64,000 nt of DNA from Desulfovibrio sp. (GTDB lineage: Bacteria; Desulfobacterota; Desulfovibrionia; Desulfovibrionales; Desulfovibrionaceae). Numbering within the stretch: the first letter of the stretch is position 1; each line of letters opens with the position of its first letter. The notes beneath the pieces are model-generated. The model made no database searches. It was not told where the DNA came from and saw nothing but the letters and a program-made list of their open reading frames with translations. The stretch spans positions 1-64,000 of the forward strand of contig JACRDI010000021.1 of the NCBI GenBank assembly GCA_016218665.1, in the 5' to 3' direction. The position numbers and the translations under genes are program-made. Positions 27,798-36,329 of the stretch are shown here, in pieces.

Positions 27798-28617
27798 AAT
27801 TCTGCCGATCCTCGTCATCGGCCTCTACTTCCTGGGCACGGCGTTCTATGTGCTGGGCTCGGCCCTGCGCAACGAGCGCATCAAGGGCATGGCCCTGAAC
27901 ATCGCCGGCACGGGCTTCGCCCTGAACGCGGTGGACCTGGCGGGCCAGCTCCTCGCGGGCGACGCGGCCGCGGCCATCACCTCGGCCCGGTTCCTGTTCA
28001 GCCTCATGGGCTTCGGCATTCTCGTCATCTTCGGCCTGTTGTGGTGGCGGCTCAGGATGCGCTTCCTCATCGTGGTGGCGCTGCCCCTCTCGCTCATCTT
28101 CTACGCCACGGCCAACGCCACCAGCGGCTTCAAGGCCAGCCTGCCGCCCATGCTCTCGGGCCTGTTCTTCTTCATGCACATCGGCACGCTGTTTTCCAGC
28201 ATGGCCCTGCTCGCCATGGCCTTTGGCGCGGGCCTGGCCTTCCTGCACCTGGAAAAGCGCATCAAGACCAAGGCCGGGCTCAAGAAATTCCAGCAGGACA
28301 TGCCCTCGCTGGACACCTTTGACCGCGTGAACCACTGGGTCATCGTCATCGGTTTCCCCCTGTACACGGTGGGGATGGTTTCGGGCTTCGTGTGGGCCTG
28401 GCTGGCGGCAAAGCGCGTGTTCTCCTTCGATCCCAAGGAGATACTGGCCCTGGTCATGCTCGGCCTGTACGCCTATCTCTTCCACCAGCGCCTGGCCTAC
28501 GGCTGGCGCGGCCGCAAGCCTGCGGTCATGGCCATGGCCGTGTTCCTGCTCATGGTGGTCTCCATGCTCGGCATCAACTTCCTGGTTCCCACAACCTTCC
28601 ACGGGTTCAAGGCATAA
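27784..28617 (+). CDS. Cytochrome c biogenesis CcsA/HemX-like membrane protein
   Basis: Polytopic protein; FDRVNHWVIVIGFPLYTVGMVSGFVWA...DPKEILALVMLGLYAYLFHQRLAYGWRGRKPA; directly precedes hemA. Confidence 0.8.
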   Translation: MGLPEILPILVIGLYFLGTAFYVLGSALRNERIKGMALNIAGTGFALNAVDLAGQLLAGDAAAAITSARFLFSLMGFGILVIFGLLWWRLRMRFLIVVALPLSLIFYATANATSGFKASLPPMLSGLFFFMHIGTLFSSMALLAMAFGAGLAFLHLEKRIKTKAGLKKFQQDMPSLDTFDRVNHWVIVIGFPLYTVGMVSGFVWAWLAAKRVFSFDPKEILALVMLGLYAYLFHQRLAYGWRGRKPAVMAMAVFLLMVVSMLGINFLVPTTFHGFKA

Positions 28618-30020
28618 TGGACAAGAACATCTTCCTCGTCGGCCTCAACCACCGCTCCGCCGGTGTGGACGTGCGCGAAAAATTCGCCCTCACCAACGTG
28701 GCGGACTTCGAGAAGAGCCTGCTGGCCGCCTGTCCCCTGCGCGAGGTCATGGCCCTGTCCACCTGCAACCGCGTGGAGATCCTCGTGGTGGCCGACAGCG
28801 CCCGCTGCCAGGACATGGATGCGGCCGAGGCCGTGCTGGCCCACTGGGCGGCCACCTGCCAGGGCCCGCTGGACGTACTGCGCCAGCACACCTACAGGCA
28901 CCAGGGCATGGACGCGGTGACGCACCTGTTCTGCGTGGCCGCCAGCCTGGATTCCATGATCATGGGCGAGCCCCAGATTCTGGGCCAGCTGAAGAACAGC
29001 TATCGCAAGGCCGTGGAGACCGGCACCGCGCGGGTCATCATCAACCGCCTGCTGCACAAGTCCTTCTCCGTGGCCAAGCGCGTGCGGACGGAGACGGCCA
29101 TCGCCTCAAGCGCCGTGTCCATCAGCTACGCGGCCGTGGAGCTGGCCAAGAAGATCTTCGGCGAGCTCACGGGCAAGACGGCCATGCTGGTGGGAGCCGG
29201 CGAGATGGCCGAACTGGCCGCCACGCACCTGCTCGCCTCGGGCATCGAGAAGCTGTACATCTGCAACAGGACCTACGCTCGCGCCCAGGAGCTGGCCAAG
29301 ACCATGCGGGGCGAAGCCGTCTTTTTCGAGGACATGGCGGAGCGCCTCTCCGGCGTGGACATCGTCATCACCTCCACCGGTTCGCCCACGGTCATCATCC
29401 GCGCCAAGGACATCCGCGAGGTGCTCAAAAAGCGCCGCAACAGGGCCATGTTCTTCATCGACATCGCCGTCCCGCGCGACATCGACCCGGACGTGAACAG
29501 CCTGGACAACGTCTACCTCTACGACATCGACGACCTGAAGGAGGTCGTGGAGGAGAACATGAGCGCCCGCAAGAGCGAGGCGGTGAAGGCCAGGGCCATC
29601 GTCGACCTGGAGACCGAGGCCTTCGGCACCTGGATGAAGTCCCTGGCCCTGCAGCCCACCATCACGGACCTGCTGAGCCGGGCCGAGGACGTGGCCGAGC
29701 GCGAGCTGGCCAAGACCCTCAAGCGCCTGGGCCCGGTGGACGACGAGACCCGGCAGGCCCTGGAGGTGCTGGTGCGCTCCGTGGGCCGCAAGCTGCTGCA
29801 CGAGCCCATCTGCTTCCTCAAGCGCCGCACGCGTGAGGAAGGCTCCTCCGACCGCTTCATCGACGTGACCCGGCGCATATTCAATCTGGACAGCGACCCC
29901 GTGAACCCGGACGCCCACCTTGATCGCCGCTCGCCCGAGGACGACGAGCCCCTGGACTGCGAGTGCTGCCGCGACGAGGACCAGGACCGCGAGGCCGGAC
30001 ACGGCGAACCCAAGCAATAA
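28617..30020 (+). CDS. hemA: Glutamyl-tRNA reductase
   Basis: MDKNIFLVGLNHRSAGVDVREKFAL; STCNRVEI; AASLDSMIMGEPQILGQLKNSYRKA. Confidence 0.97.
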   Translation: MDKNIFLVGLNHRSAGVDVREKFALTNVADFEKSLLAACPLREVMALSTCNRVEILVVADSARCQDMDAAEAVLAHWAATCQGPLDVLRQHTYRHQGMDAVTHLFCVAASLDSMIMGEPQILGQLKNSYRKAVETGTARVIINRLLHKSFSVAKRVRTETAIASSAVSISYAAVELAKKIFGELTGKTAMLVGAGEMAELAATHLLASGIEKLYICNRTYARAQELAKTMRGEAVFFEDMAERLSGVDIVITSTGSPTVIIRAKDIREVLKKRRNRAMFFIDIAVPRDIDPDVNSLDNVYLYDIDDLKEVVEENMSARKSEAVKARAIVDLETEAFGTWMKSLALQPTITDLLSRAEDVAERELAKTLKRLGPVDDETRQALEVLVRSVGRKLLHEPICFLKRRTREEGSSDRFIDVTRRIFNLDSDPVNPDAHLDRRSPEDDEPLDCECCRDEDQDREAGHGEPKQ

Positions 30021-30028
30021 GGACCGCA

Positions 30029-30379
30029 ATGCGCTGCTATCTCATCGAGGACATCTACCCCGAGCACCTGGAGAAGATCACCGCCAGCCTGAAGGACAAG
30101 GGCTTCTCCGGCTCCCTCGACGGCATCTTCTACCTGCCCCTGCCCGAAGCGCTGCTCACCGACGTGCAGCGCGCCCACGCGGGCGAATGCGGCCCGCACA
30201 TGATGGTGCTTGAGGCCGCCATTGGCGAAAGCCTGGAGGGCGTGCTGAAGCTGGAGCTGCTGGTGCGCGCGCAGAACAAGCTGCGCTGCGAGTGCGTTGC
30301 CTACGCCACGCCCGCCCAGCGCGAGCACATCATCGACTTCCTGGACAGCTTCATCCGCCAGCTGGACATCTCGGTCTAG
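30029..30379 (+). CDS. Hypothetical protein (116 aa)
   Basis: MRCYLIEDIYPEHLEKITASLKDKGFSGSLDGIFYLPLPEALL...; tight spacing with hemA upstream. Confidence 0.7.
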   Translation: MRCYLIEDIYPEHLEKITASLKDKGFSGSLDGIFYLPLPEALLTDVQRAHAGECGPHMMVLEAAIGESLEGVLKLELLVRAQNKLRCECVAYATPAQREHIIDFLDSFIRQLDISV

Positions 30380-30394
30380 CCGGCCGGGAACCCC

Positions 30395-31447
30395 ATGCCG
30401 CCCCTGCCGCCCAAACTCCAGGACCTGCCGCCCAAGTGGGCGAGGTTCTGCCTGGGCATTGGCAGCTTCGCCGCAGGTGAACTGGGCCAGCCCTTCACCG
30501 GCCGCTCCTGCGTGGTTGCCTGCTCCGGCGGGGCGGACTCCACGGCCCTGCTCCTCATCGCCGCCCTGCTCTGCCGCAAGGACGGCGGCACAGTAACAGC
30601 CGCGCACCTGGACCATGGCCTGCGGACCGAGTCGGGAGCGGACGCCGCCTTCGTGCGCGGACTTTGTGAAAACTGGAACATTCCCCTTGCCGAGGAGCGC
30701 GCCGACGTGGCCGGGCTGGCGCGGGCGGGGGGCACGGGGCTGGAAGAGGCCGGGCGCGCCGCCAGGTATGCCTTTTTCGAACGGGTGCGCCAGTCAGCCG
30801 GTGCGGAACTGCTCCTGCTGGGCCATCAGCTCAACGATCTGGCCGAGGACCAGCTCATGCGCCTCATGCGCGGGGCGGGCTGGCCGGCCCTGGGCGGCAT
30901 GGCGGGCTGGGATCCCCACAGGCGCGTGCTGCGCCCGCTGCTGCTCACTCCTAGAGCAAACCTTGAGGAATTCCTTAAAATTTCTGGAACGCCCTGGCGC
31001 GTGGACCTGTCAAATTTCGAGGACACGTTCACCCGCAACAGGGTGCGCAAGGACCTGCTTCCGGTGATGCAGCGCGAGAACCCGGCCTATCTGGACGCCG
31101 CGGCGCGCCTGTGGCGGCAGGGGCGCACCGACGAGACCCACTGGGAGGCAGAGGCGGCGCGCGCGCTTGCGCAGGTGCCCGCGGCCGCCAGTCCACATCG
31201 TGCGGTGCTGCTCCCGCAGGATGTGCTGCAAACCGCCCCCGCCCCCCTGCGCCTGCGGCTGTACAAGGCCATGCTGGAACGCCTGGGCCCGGGCCAGCCC
31301 CTGGCCGACGGAATCTTCCGCCTCGACGCGTTGTGGCGTGAGGGCGCGCCAGGCAAGCGGCTGCGCTTCCCCGGCGACAAGGAAGCCCGCGTGACGAAGG
31401 CAGGCTTGACCTTCCGGGTCATTGACAGGAAAAAAGAGTGCGGATAA
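30395..31447 (+). CDS. tilS: tRNA(Ile)-lysidine synthetase
   Basis: SCVVACSGGADSTALLLIAALL (PP-loop SGGxDS); LLLGHQLNDLAEDQLMRLMRGAG. Confidence 0.93.
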   Translation: MPPLPPKLQDLPPKWARFCLGIGSFAAGELGQPFTGRSCVVACSGGADSTALLLIAALLCRKDGGTVTAAHLDHGLRTESGADAAFVRGLCENWNIPLAEERADVAGLARAGGTGLEEAGRAARYAFFERVRQSAGAELLLLGHQLNDLAEDQLMRLMRGAGWPALGGMAGWDPHRRVLRPLLLTPRANLEEFLKISGTPWRVDLSNFEDTFTRNRVRKDLLPVMQRENPAYLDAAARLWRQGRTDETHWEAEAARALAQVPAAASPHRAVLLPQDVLQTAPAPLRLRLYKAMLERLGPGQPLADGIFRLDALWREGAPGKRLRFPGDKEARVTKAGLTFRVIDRKKECG

Positions 31448-31499
31448 GAGCTTGTGAATCTTTTGCACAAGCAAAGAGCAATTCCCATCAGGAGGCACA

Positions 31500-32168
31500 A
31501 TGAATATTCTTATTTTCGGACCCAACGGCAGCGGCAAGGGCACCCAGGGCGCCCTGGTGAAAGCCAAGTACAACCTGGACCACATCGAGTCCGGCGCCAT
31601 CTTCCGCAAGCACATCGGCGGCGGCACCGAGCTCGGCATGAAGGCCAAGGAGTACATCAACCGCGGCGAGCTGGTGCCCGACGACATCACCATTCCCATG
31701 GTCCTCGACGTGCTCAAGGGCTCCAGCGCCAACGGCTGGCTGCTTGACGGCTTCCCCCGCTCCCTGGTCCAGGCCGAGAAGCTTTGGGAAGCCCTGCAGA
31801 AGGACGGCGTGAAGCTCGACTTCGTCATCGAGATCCTGCTGCCCCGCCAGGTGGCCAAGAACCGCATCATGGGCCGCCGCCTCTGCGCCACTGACAACAA
31901 CCACCCGAACAACATCTTCATCGACGCCATCAAGCCCAACGGCGACGTGTGCCGCGTCTGCGGCGGCGCCCTTTCCGCCCGCGCCGACGACCAGGACGAG
32001 GGCGCCATCGACAAGCGCCACGACATCTACTACGACGACAAGACCGGCACCCTGGCCGCCGCCTACTTCTACAAGGCCCTGGCCGCCAAGGGCGCCTGCA
32101 AGTACATCGAGCTCAACGGCGAAGGCTCCATCGACTCCATCAAGAAGACCCTGATGGACCAGCTGTAA
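31500..32168 (+). CDS. adk: Adenylate kinase (metal-binding LID type)
   Basis: MNILIFGPNGSGKGTQGALV; LLDGFPRSLVQAEKL; LID motif C129-X5-H-X15-C-X2-C. Confidence 0.95.
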   Translation: MNILIFGPNGSGKGTQGALVKAKYNLDHIESGAIFRKHIGGGTELGMKAKEYINRGELVPDDITIPMVLDVLKGSSANGWLLDGFPRSLVQAEKLWEALQKDGVKLDFVIEILLPRQVAKNRIMGRRLCATDNNHPNNIFIDAIKPNGDVCRVCGGALSARADDQDEGAIDKRHDIYYDDKTGTLAAAYFYKALAAKGACKYIELNGEGSIDSIKKTLMDQL

Positions 32169-32190
32169 GCCGCACACCGCAGCCAACAGC

Positions 32191-32224
32191 AAGGCCCCTT
32201 CCGTACGGAGGGGGCCTTTTTCTT
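32191..32224 (+). terminator. Rho-independent terminator after adk
   Basis: AAGGCCCC ttccgtacggag GGGGCCTTTTTCTTT. Confidence 0.85.
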
Positions 32225-32259
32225 TGCCAACGGCCAGGAGGCGGAGGCGCGCGCGGCGC

Positions 32260-32295
32260 AAAAAAAGCCCCCCTTCCTCGCGGAAAGGGGGCTTG
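32260..32295 (-). terminator. Rho-independent terminator after secF (minus strand)
   Basis: Minus strand AAGCCCCCTTTCCGCGAGGAAGGGGGGCTTTTTTT. Confidence 0.85.
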
Positions 32296-32316
32296 CGAAC
32301 GCGTGGGCGGAGAAGC

Positions 32317-33408
32317 CTAGGCCTTGGCCTTGGCCGTCTTGATGGCCCCGGTCTGGGGGGTGCCGTGGTCCTCCGGCGGGGTGAGGGTGGCGATGACAGG
32401 CGCGGCCACGTAGATGGACGAGAAGGTGCCCACCACGATGCCGATGAGCATGGCCAGGGCGAAGTCGTGGATGACCTGGCCGCCGAAGATGTACAGGCTC
32501 AACACGGACAGGAAGGCCAGGCCCGAGGTGAGCGTGGTGCGCGAGAGGGTCTGGTTCACGCTGCGGTTGATGATCTGGTTCAGGGTCTCGTCCGTCCTCT
32601 GGCCGCGAATTTCGCGGATGCGGTCGTAGACGATGATGGTGTCGTTCAGCGAGAAGCCGATGAGGGTCAGCAGCGCGGCGATGATGGTGAGGTCGAACTC
32701 CTTGTTCATGATGGAGAAGATGCCCACCGTCACCATGACATCGTGTATGAGCGCGGCGATGGCCCCCAGCGCGTAGTTGAGCTTGAGCACGAAGCACAGC
32801 ACCAGCGTTATGGCCAGCGCGCCGAAGACCAGCCATATCTGCGGGGCGTTGATGTACTGCAGGGCCGTCATGCCGGCGAAGAGCCCCGCGGCCATGAGGC
32901 CGGCGGCCATCCAGCGGTGCTCGAAGCGGCCGGAGATGTAGATGGCGATGAGCAGGATGGCGTAGTACATGGCCTCCAGCGCCTTGCCGCGCAGATCCTC
33001 GCCCACCTTGGGGCCGACCATCTCGATGCGCTTGAAGGCGTACTTGGTCCCGGCGAAGTCCTTGTTCAGCGCGGCGGTGACGGTCTTCTGCACCGCGTCG
33101 CTGGTCTCGTCCGTGGTGCTGGTGCGGATGAGGAAGTCGTTGTCCTTGTCCTGGCCCATCTGCTGCACCACCAGACCGGGCAGGTTCGTGGCCTCCAGCG
33201 ATTTCTTGAGGTCGTCGAGCTTGGTCGGCGCCTCGAACTTGGCCTGGATGATGACGCCGCCCGCGAAGTCGATGCCGTAGCGGGGGCCGCCCTTCATGCC
33301 CAGGGACACGAGGCCTATGACGATCATCAGTGCGGACAGCGCGAAGGCGTAGAAGCGCAGGCCGATGAAGTCGATCTTGGTGTCGGGTTTGATGAAGTGG
33401 AAGCTCAT
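32317..33408 (-). CDS. secF: Protein translocase subunit SecF
   Basis: GIDFAGGVIIQAKFEAP; LTLIGFSLNDTIIVYDRIREIRG; SVNQTLSRTTLTS. Confidence 0.97.
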   Translation of the reverse strand: MSFHFIKPDTKIDFIGLRFYAFALSALMIVIGLVSLGMKGGPRYGIDFAGGVIIQAKFEAPTKLDDLKKSLEATNLPGLVVQQMGQDKDNDFLIRTSTTDETSDAVQKTVTAALNKDFAGTKYAFKRIEMVGPKVGEDLRGKALEAMYYAILLIAIYISGRFEHRWMAAGLMAAGLFAGMTALQYINAPQIWLVFGALAITLVLCFVLKLNYALGAIAALIHDVMVTVGIFSIMNKEFDLTIIAALLTLIGFSLNDTIIVYDRIREIRGQRTDETLNQIINRSVNQTLSRTTLTSGLAFLSVLSLYIFGGQVIHDFALAMLIGIVVGTFSSIYVAAPVIATLTPPEDHGTPQTGAIKTAKAKA

Positions 33409-33417
33409 GGCGTCTCC

Positions 33418-35022
33418 TTAGATGCTCACGGGCGCGTCGGCCGGGCGCCTGGAGAGGTACAGGTCGAACATGATGCGCGACACGAAGATGGCCGTGAACA
33501 TGCTCATGACGATGCCGAGCACCAGGGTGACGGCGAAGCCGCGGATGGGCCCGGTGCCGAACTGGTACAGGATGATGGCCACCAGCACGTTGGTGGTGTT
33601 GGAGTCAAGGATGGTCAGGGTGGCGCGGTCGTAGCCCTTGTGCACGGCGTCGGCGGGTTTGAGCCCGTGGCGCAGCTCCTCGCGGATGCGTTCGTAGATG
33701 AGCACGTTGGCGTCCACCGCCATGGCGATGGTCAGGATGATGCCCGCGATGCCCGGCAGGGTCAGCGTGGCGCCGAAGGCGGCCAGGCCGGCCAGGGTGA
33801 GCACGATGTTCAGCAGCAGCACGAAGTCCGCAAAGAGGCCGGCCGCCCCGTAGTACACGGCCATGAACAGAACGATGGCGATGGCCGCGAAGCCGGTGGC
33901 CATAATGCCCGCGTCGATGGACTCCTGTCCCAGGGTGGGGCCCACGGTGCGCTGCTCCAGCACGCTGACCGGGGCGGGCAGCGCGCCCGCGCGCAGCACG
34001 ATGGCCAGGTCGCGGGCCTCCTCCTGGGAGAAGTTGCCGGTGATCTGCGCCTTGCCGCCGGCGATCTTGTCCTGGATGACCGGGGCCGAGTAGCACTTGC
34101 CGTCCAGCACGATGGCCAGGCGCTTCTTGATGTTCTCCTCGGTGACGCGCTCGAACACCTTGGCCCCGCGGGCGTTGAAGGTGAGGCTCACGGAGAACTG
34201 GTTGTTGTTCTGCTCGATGGTGGCGCGGGCGTCGGTGATGTACTCGCCGGTCATCACCGCGTCCTTCTTGAGCACGATGGGCTGCTCCACCGTCTGGCCC
34301 TTGGGGCCGCGCACGACGATGGTGGAGAGTTCGCGCCCCGGACCCACGAGGCCCTGCGCCAGGCTGGCCGGGTCGACGCTGTCGTCCACGATCTTGAACT
34401 CCAGGTGCGCGGTCTTGCCGATGACGGCGATGGCGCGCTCGGGGTCCTGCAGGCCGGGCAACTGCACCTGGATGCGGTTGCCTTCCTGGCGGCGAATGTC
34501 CGGCTCGGCCACGCCGAACTGGTCAATGCGGTTGCGGATGGTCTTCACCGCCTGGTCCAGGGTCAGCTTGGCCAGATACTTCTTGTAGTCCGGCGTCATG
34601 GACAGCAGGTACTTGACCCGGTCCTCCGGCTGCGCTTCCTTGGCGTCGATCTTCAAATTCGGGAACTGCTTCTGCAGCAGCTTCTCAAAGGCGTCCTGCT
34701 TGTCCGCGCCCACAAGCACGGCCTCCAGCCTGGGGCCGGGCAGCGCGGTGGGCTTCAGGACAGCCAGGTTCTCCTCGCGGGCGCTGGCCTTGATGTCCTG
34801 CCCCATGCTGGCCATGTTGTTGTCGATGGCCTTGTCCACGTCCACGCCAAGGGTGAGATGGATGCCGCCTTTGAGGTCCAGGCCGAGGTTGATGGCCGTG
34901 TCGGGCAGGATCTTGCCCAGGGCGGTCTTGTGGATGCCCGGTACAGAAGGCAGCACCAGGGCCAGGGCGACGGTCATCACCGCCAGGGTAAGCAGTAAAC
35001 GCCAGCGCAGGTTGCGGTACAT
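33418..35022 (-). CDS. secD: Protein translocase subunit SecD
   Basis: LGLDLKGGIHLTLGVDVDKAI; NRIDQFGVAEPDIRRQEGNRIQVQLPG; AMAVDANVLIYERIREELRHG. Confidence 0.97.
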   Translation of the reverse strand: MYRNLRWRLLLTLAVMTVALALVLPSVPGIHKTALGKILPDTAINLGLDLKGGIHLTLGVDVDKAIDNNMASMGQDIKASAREENLAVLKPTALPGPRLEAVLVGADKQDAFEKLLQKQFPNLKIDAKEAQPEDRVKYLLSMTPDYKKYLAKLTLDQAVKTIRNRIDQFGVAEPDIRRQEGNRIQVQLPGLQDPERAIAVIGKTAHLEFKIVDDSVDPASLAQGLVGPGRELSTIVVRGPKGQTVEQPIVLKKDAVMTGEYITDARATIEQNNNQFSVSLTFNARGAKVFERVTEENIKKRLAIVLDGKCYSAPVIQDKIAGGKAQITGNFSQEEARDLAIVLRAGALPAPVSVLEQRTVGPTLGQESIDAGIMATGFAAIAIVLFMAVYYGAAGLFADFVLLLNIVLTLAGLAAFGATLTLPGIAGIILTIAMAVDANVLIYERIREELRHGLKPADAVHKGYDRATLTILDSNTTNVLVAIILYQFGTGPIRGFAVTLVLGIVMSMFTAIFVSRIMFDLYLSRRPADAPVSI

Positions 35023-35166
35023 GTGCTCTCCCAGTGTCTTCCAGAGATAATGAAAACAGTCAGTTATGCGTCAATCGCGCAGCATGTCCGAGAAAGACAA
35101 GCGCGGACCCGGGCGCATCCCCAGGTCCGCGTATCCGCCTTTCGGCTGAAAATCAAAGGAAAAAGG

Positions 35167-35514
35167 CTATTTTTCCTTCTTTTCCAATTTCTCAAAGGCA
35201 TCAGCCTTGTCGGCGACGGTGTTGCGCAGCATTTCCACCTGCACCTTCTCGGCGATTTCCACGATGAGGGTGGCATCCTTCATGCGGACAATGGTTCCGT
35301 AGAGGCCGCCATTGGTCACAATGCGATCACCGATCTTCAGGTTATTGATCATCTCCTTGTGCTGCTTGGCCTTTTTCTGCTGCGGGCGGATGAGCAGGAA
35401 GTAGAAGATCGCGAACATGAGGATGAGCGGAACGAACGCGCCGAGGGGATTTCCCTGCGCGCCGCCGTTGCCGGCCGCGCCGCCCATGGCGAAAGCAAGA
35501 TTGTCAAACAACAT
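35167..35514 (-). CDS. yajC: Preprotein translocase subunit YajC
   Basis: FVPLILMFAIFYFLLIRPQQKKAKQHKEMINNLKIGDRIVTNGGLYGTI. Confidence 0.95.
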   Translation of the reverse strand: MLFDNLAFAMGGAAGNGGAQGNPLGAFVPLILMFAIFYFLLIRPQQKKAKQHKEMINNLKIGDRIVTNGGLYGTIVRMKDATLIVEIAEKVQVEMLRNTVADKADAFEKLEKKEK

Positions 35515-35573
35515 CGGGGGTCCTCCTGGTTGGTGAGCCGGGGCTGGTTTGCCCCTGCCCTGCCCTTCCAGCC

Positions 35574-36326
35574 TTACGCCGGCACGTACAGATTGCCGTA
35601 CGGGCGGTGCGAGAAGGGTTTGATCTTCACGAAATCGGCCGCCAGGATCTCCTTGGCGTTCAAGCCGAGCTCCTTGGCGTACTCCTTGACGATGCCCTCG
35701 ACGACGGCCTTGTCGGCGTCATCAAGAGGCTGCGCGGAGAGACCGGGGCCGATCTGTTCCTTGGGCACCTCGCCGCGCACATAAATCACACCGCCGTGCA
35801 TGCCCGTTCCCAGGCTGCGTCCGGCAATGGGTTCAGACGGCTTATCAGAATACATCCCAAGAAGCAAAAGGATTCCGCCGGCCATATATTCGCCAAGGAA
35901 GTCGCCGGCCTTGCCGCCGATGACGATGGTCGGGAGTTTCTCCATGTAGGCCTTCATGTGGATGCCCACGCGGTAGCCCACGTCGCCCTTGATGAAGATC
36001 TTGCCGCCGCGCATGGCGTAGCCCACCACGTCTCCGGCCAGGCCCTCGATGACCACCAGGCCGTCGTCCATGGTGTTGCCCACGCCGTCCTGGGCGTTGG
36101 CCTTCACCCGCACGTAGGGCCCGCGCATGAAGGAGCACATGTCCTGTCCGGGCACGCCGTTGACCTCGAACTTGATGGGGCCTTCGACCGCGCCGGCGAT
36201 GTAACGCTGGCTGTTGACGTTGTTCAGCACGATTTCGGTGGCGCCGGCGGCGATGGCCTCGCGGATCTGCTCGTTGAGCTGGCGGTAGTAGATGCCGCTG
36301 GCGTCGATGGTGACTTTCTTGGACAT
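35574..36326 (-). CDS. Glutamate synthase GXGXG-domain protein (alpha subunit C-terminal-type)
   Basis: EVNGVPGQDMCSFMRGPYVRVKANAQDGVGNTMDDGLVVIEGLAGDVVGYAMRGGKIFIKGDVGYRVGIHM: beta-helical GXGXG repeats. Confidence 0.85.
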   Translation of the reverse strand: MSKKVTIDASGIYYRQLNEQIREAIAAGATEIVLNNVNSQRYIAGAVEGPIKFEVNGVPGQDMCSFMRGPYVRVKANAQDGVGNTMDDGLVVIEGLAGDVVGYAMRGGKIFIKGDVGYRVGIHMKAYMEKLPTIVIGGKAGDFLGEYMAGGILLLLGMYSDKPSEPIAGRSLGTGMHGGVIYVRGEVPKEQIGPGLSAQPLDDADKAVVEGIVKEYAKELGLNAKEILAADFVKIKPFSHRPYGNLYVPA

Positions 36327-36329
36327 GTT

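Noticed and set aside
31450-31472. CRP/HcpR-type binding site
   Set aside because: Half-sites TTGTG/CACAA are separated by 9 nt instead of the 8 expected for TGTGA-N6-TCACA. Kept only as an inverted repeat.
32224-34998. 924-aa + strand ORF
   Set aside because: Antisense to secF/secD; shadow ORF.
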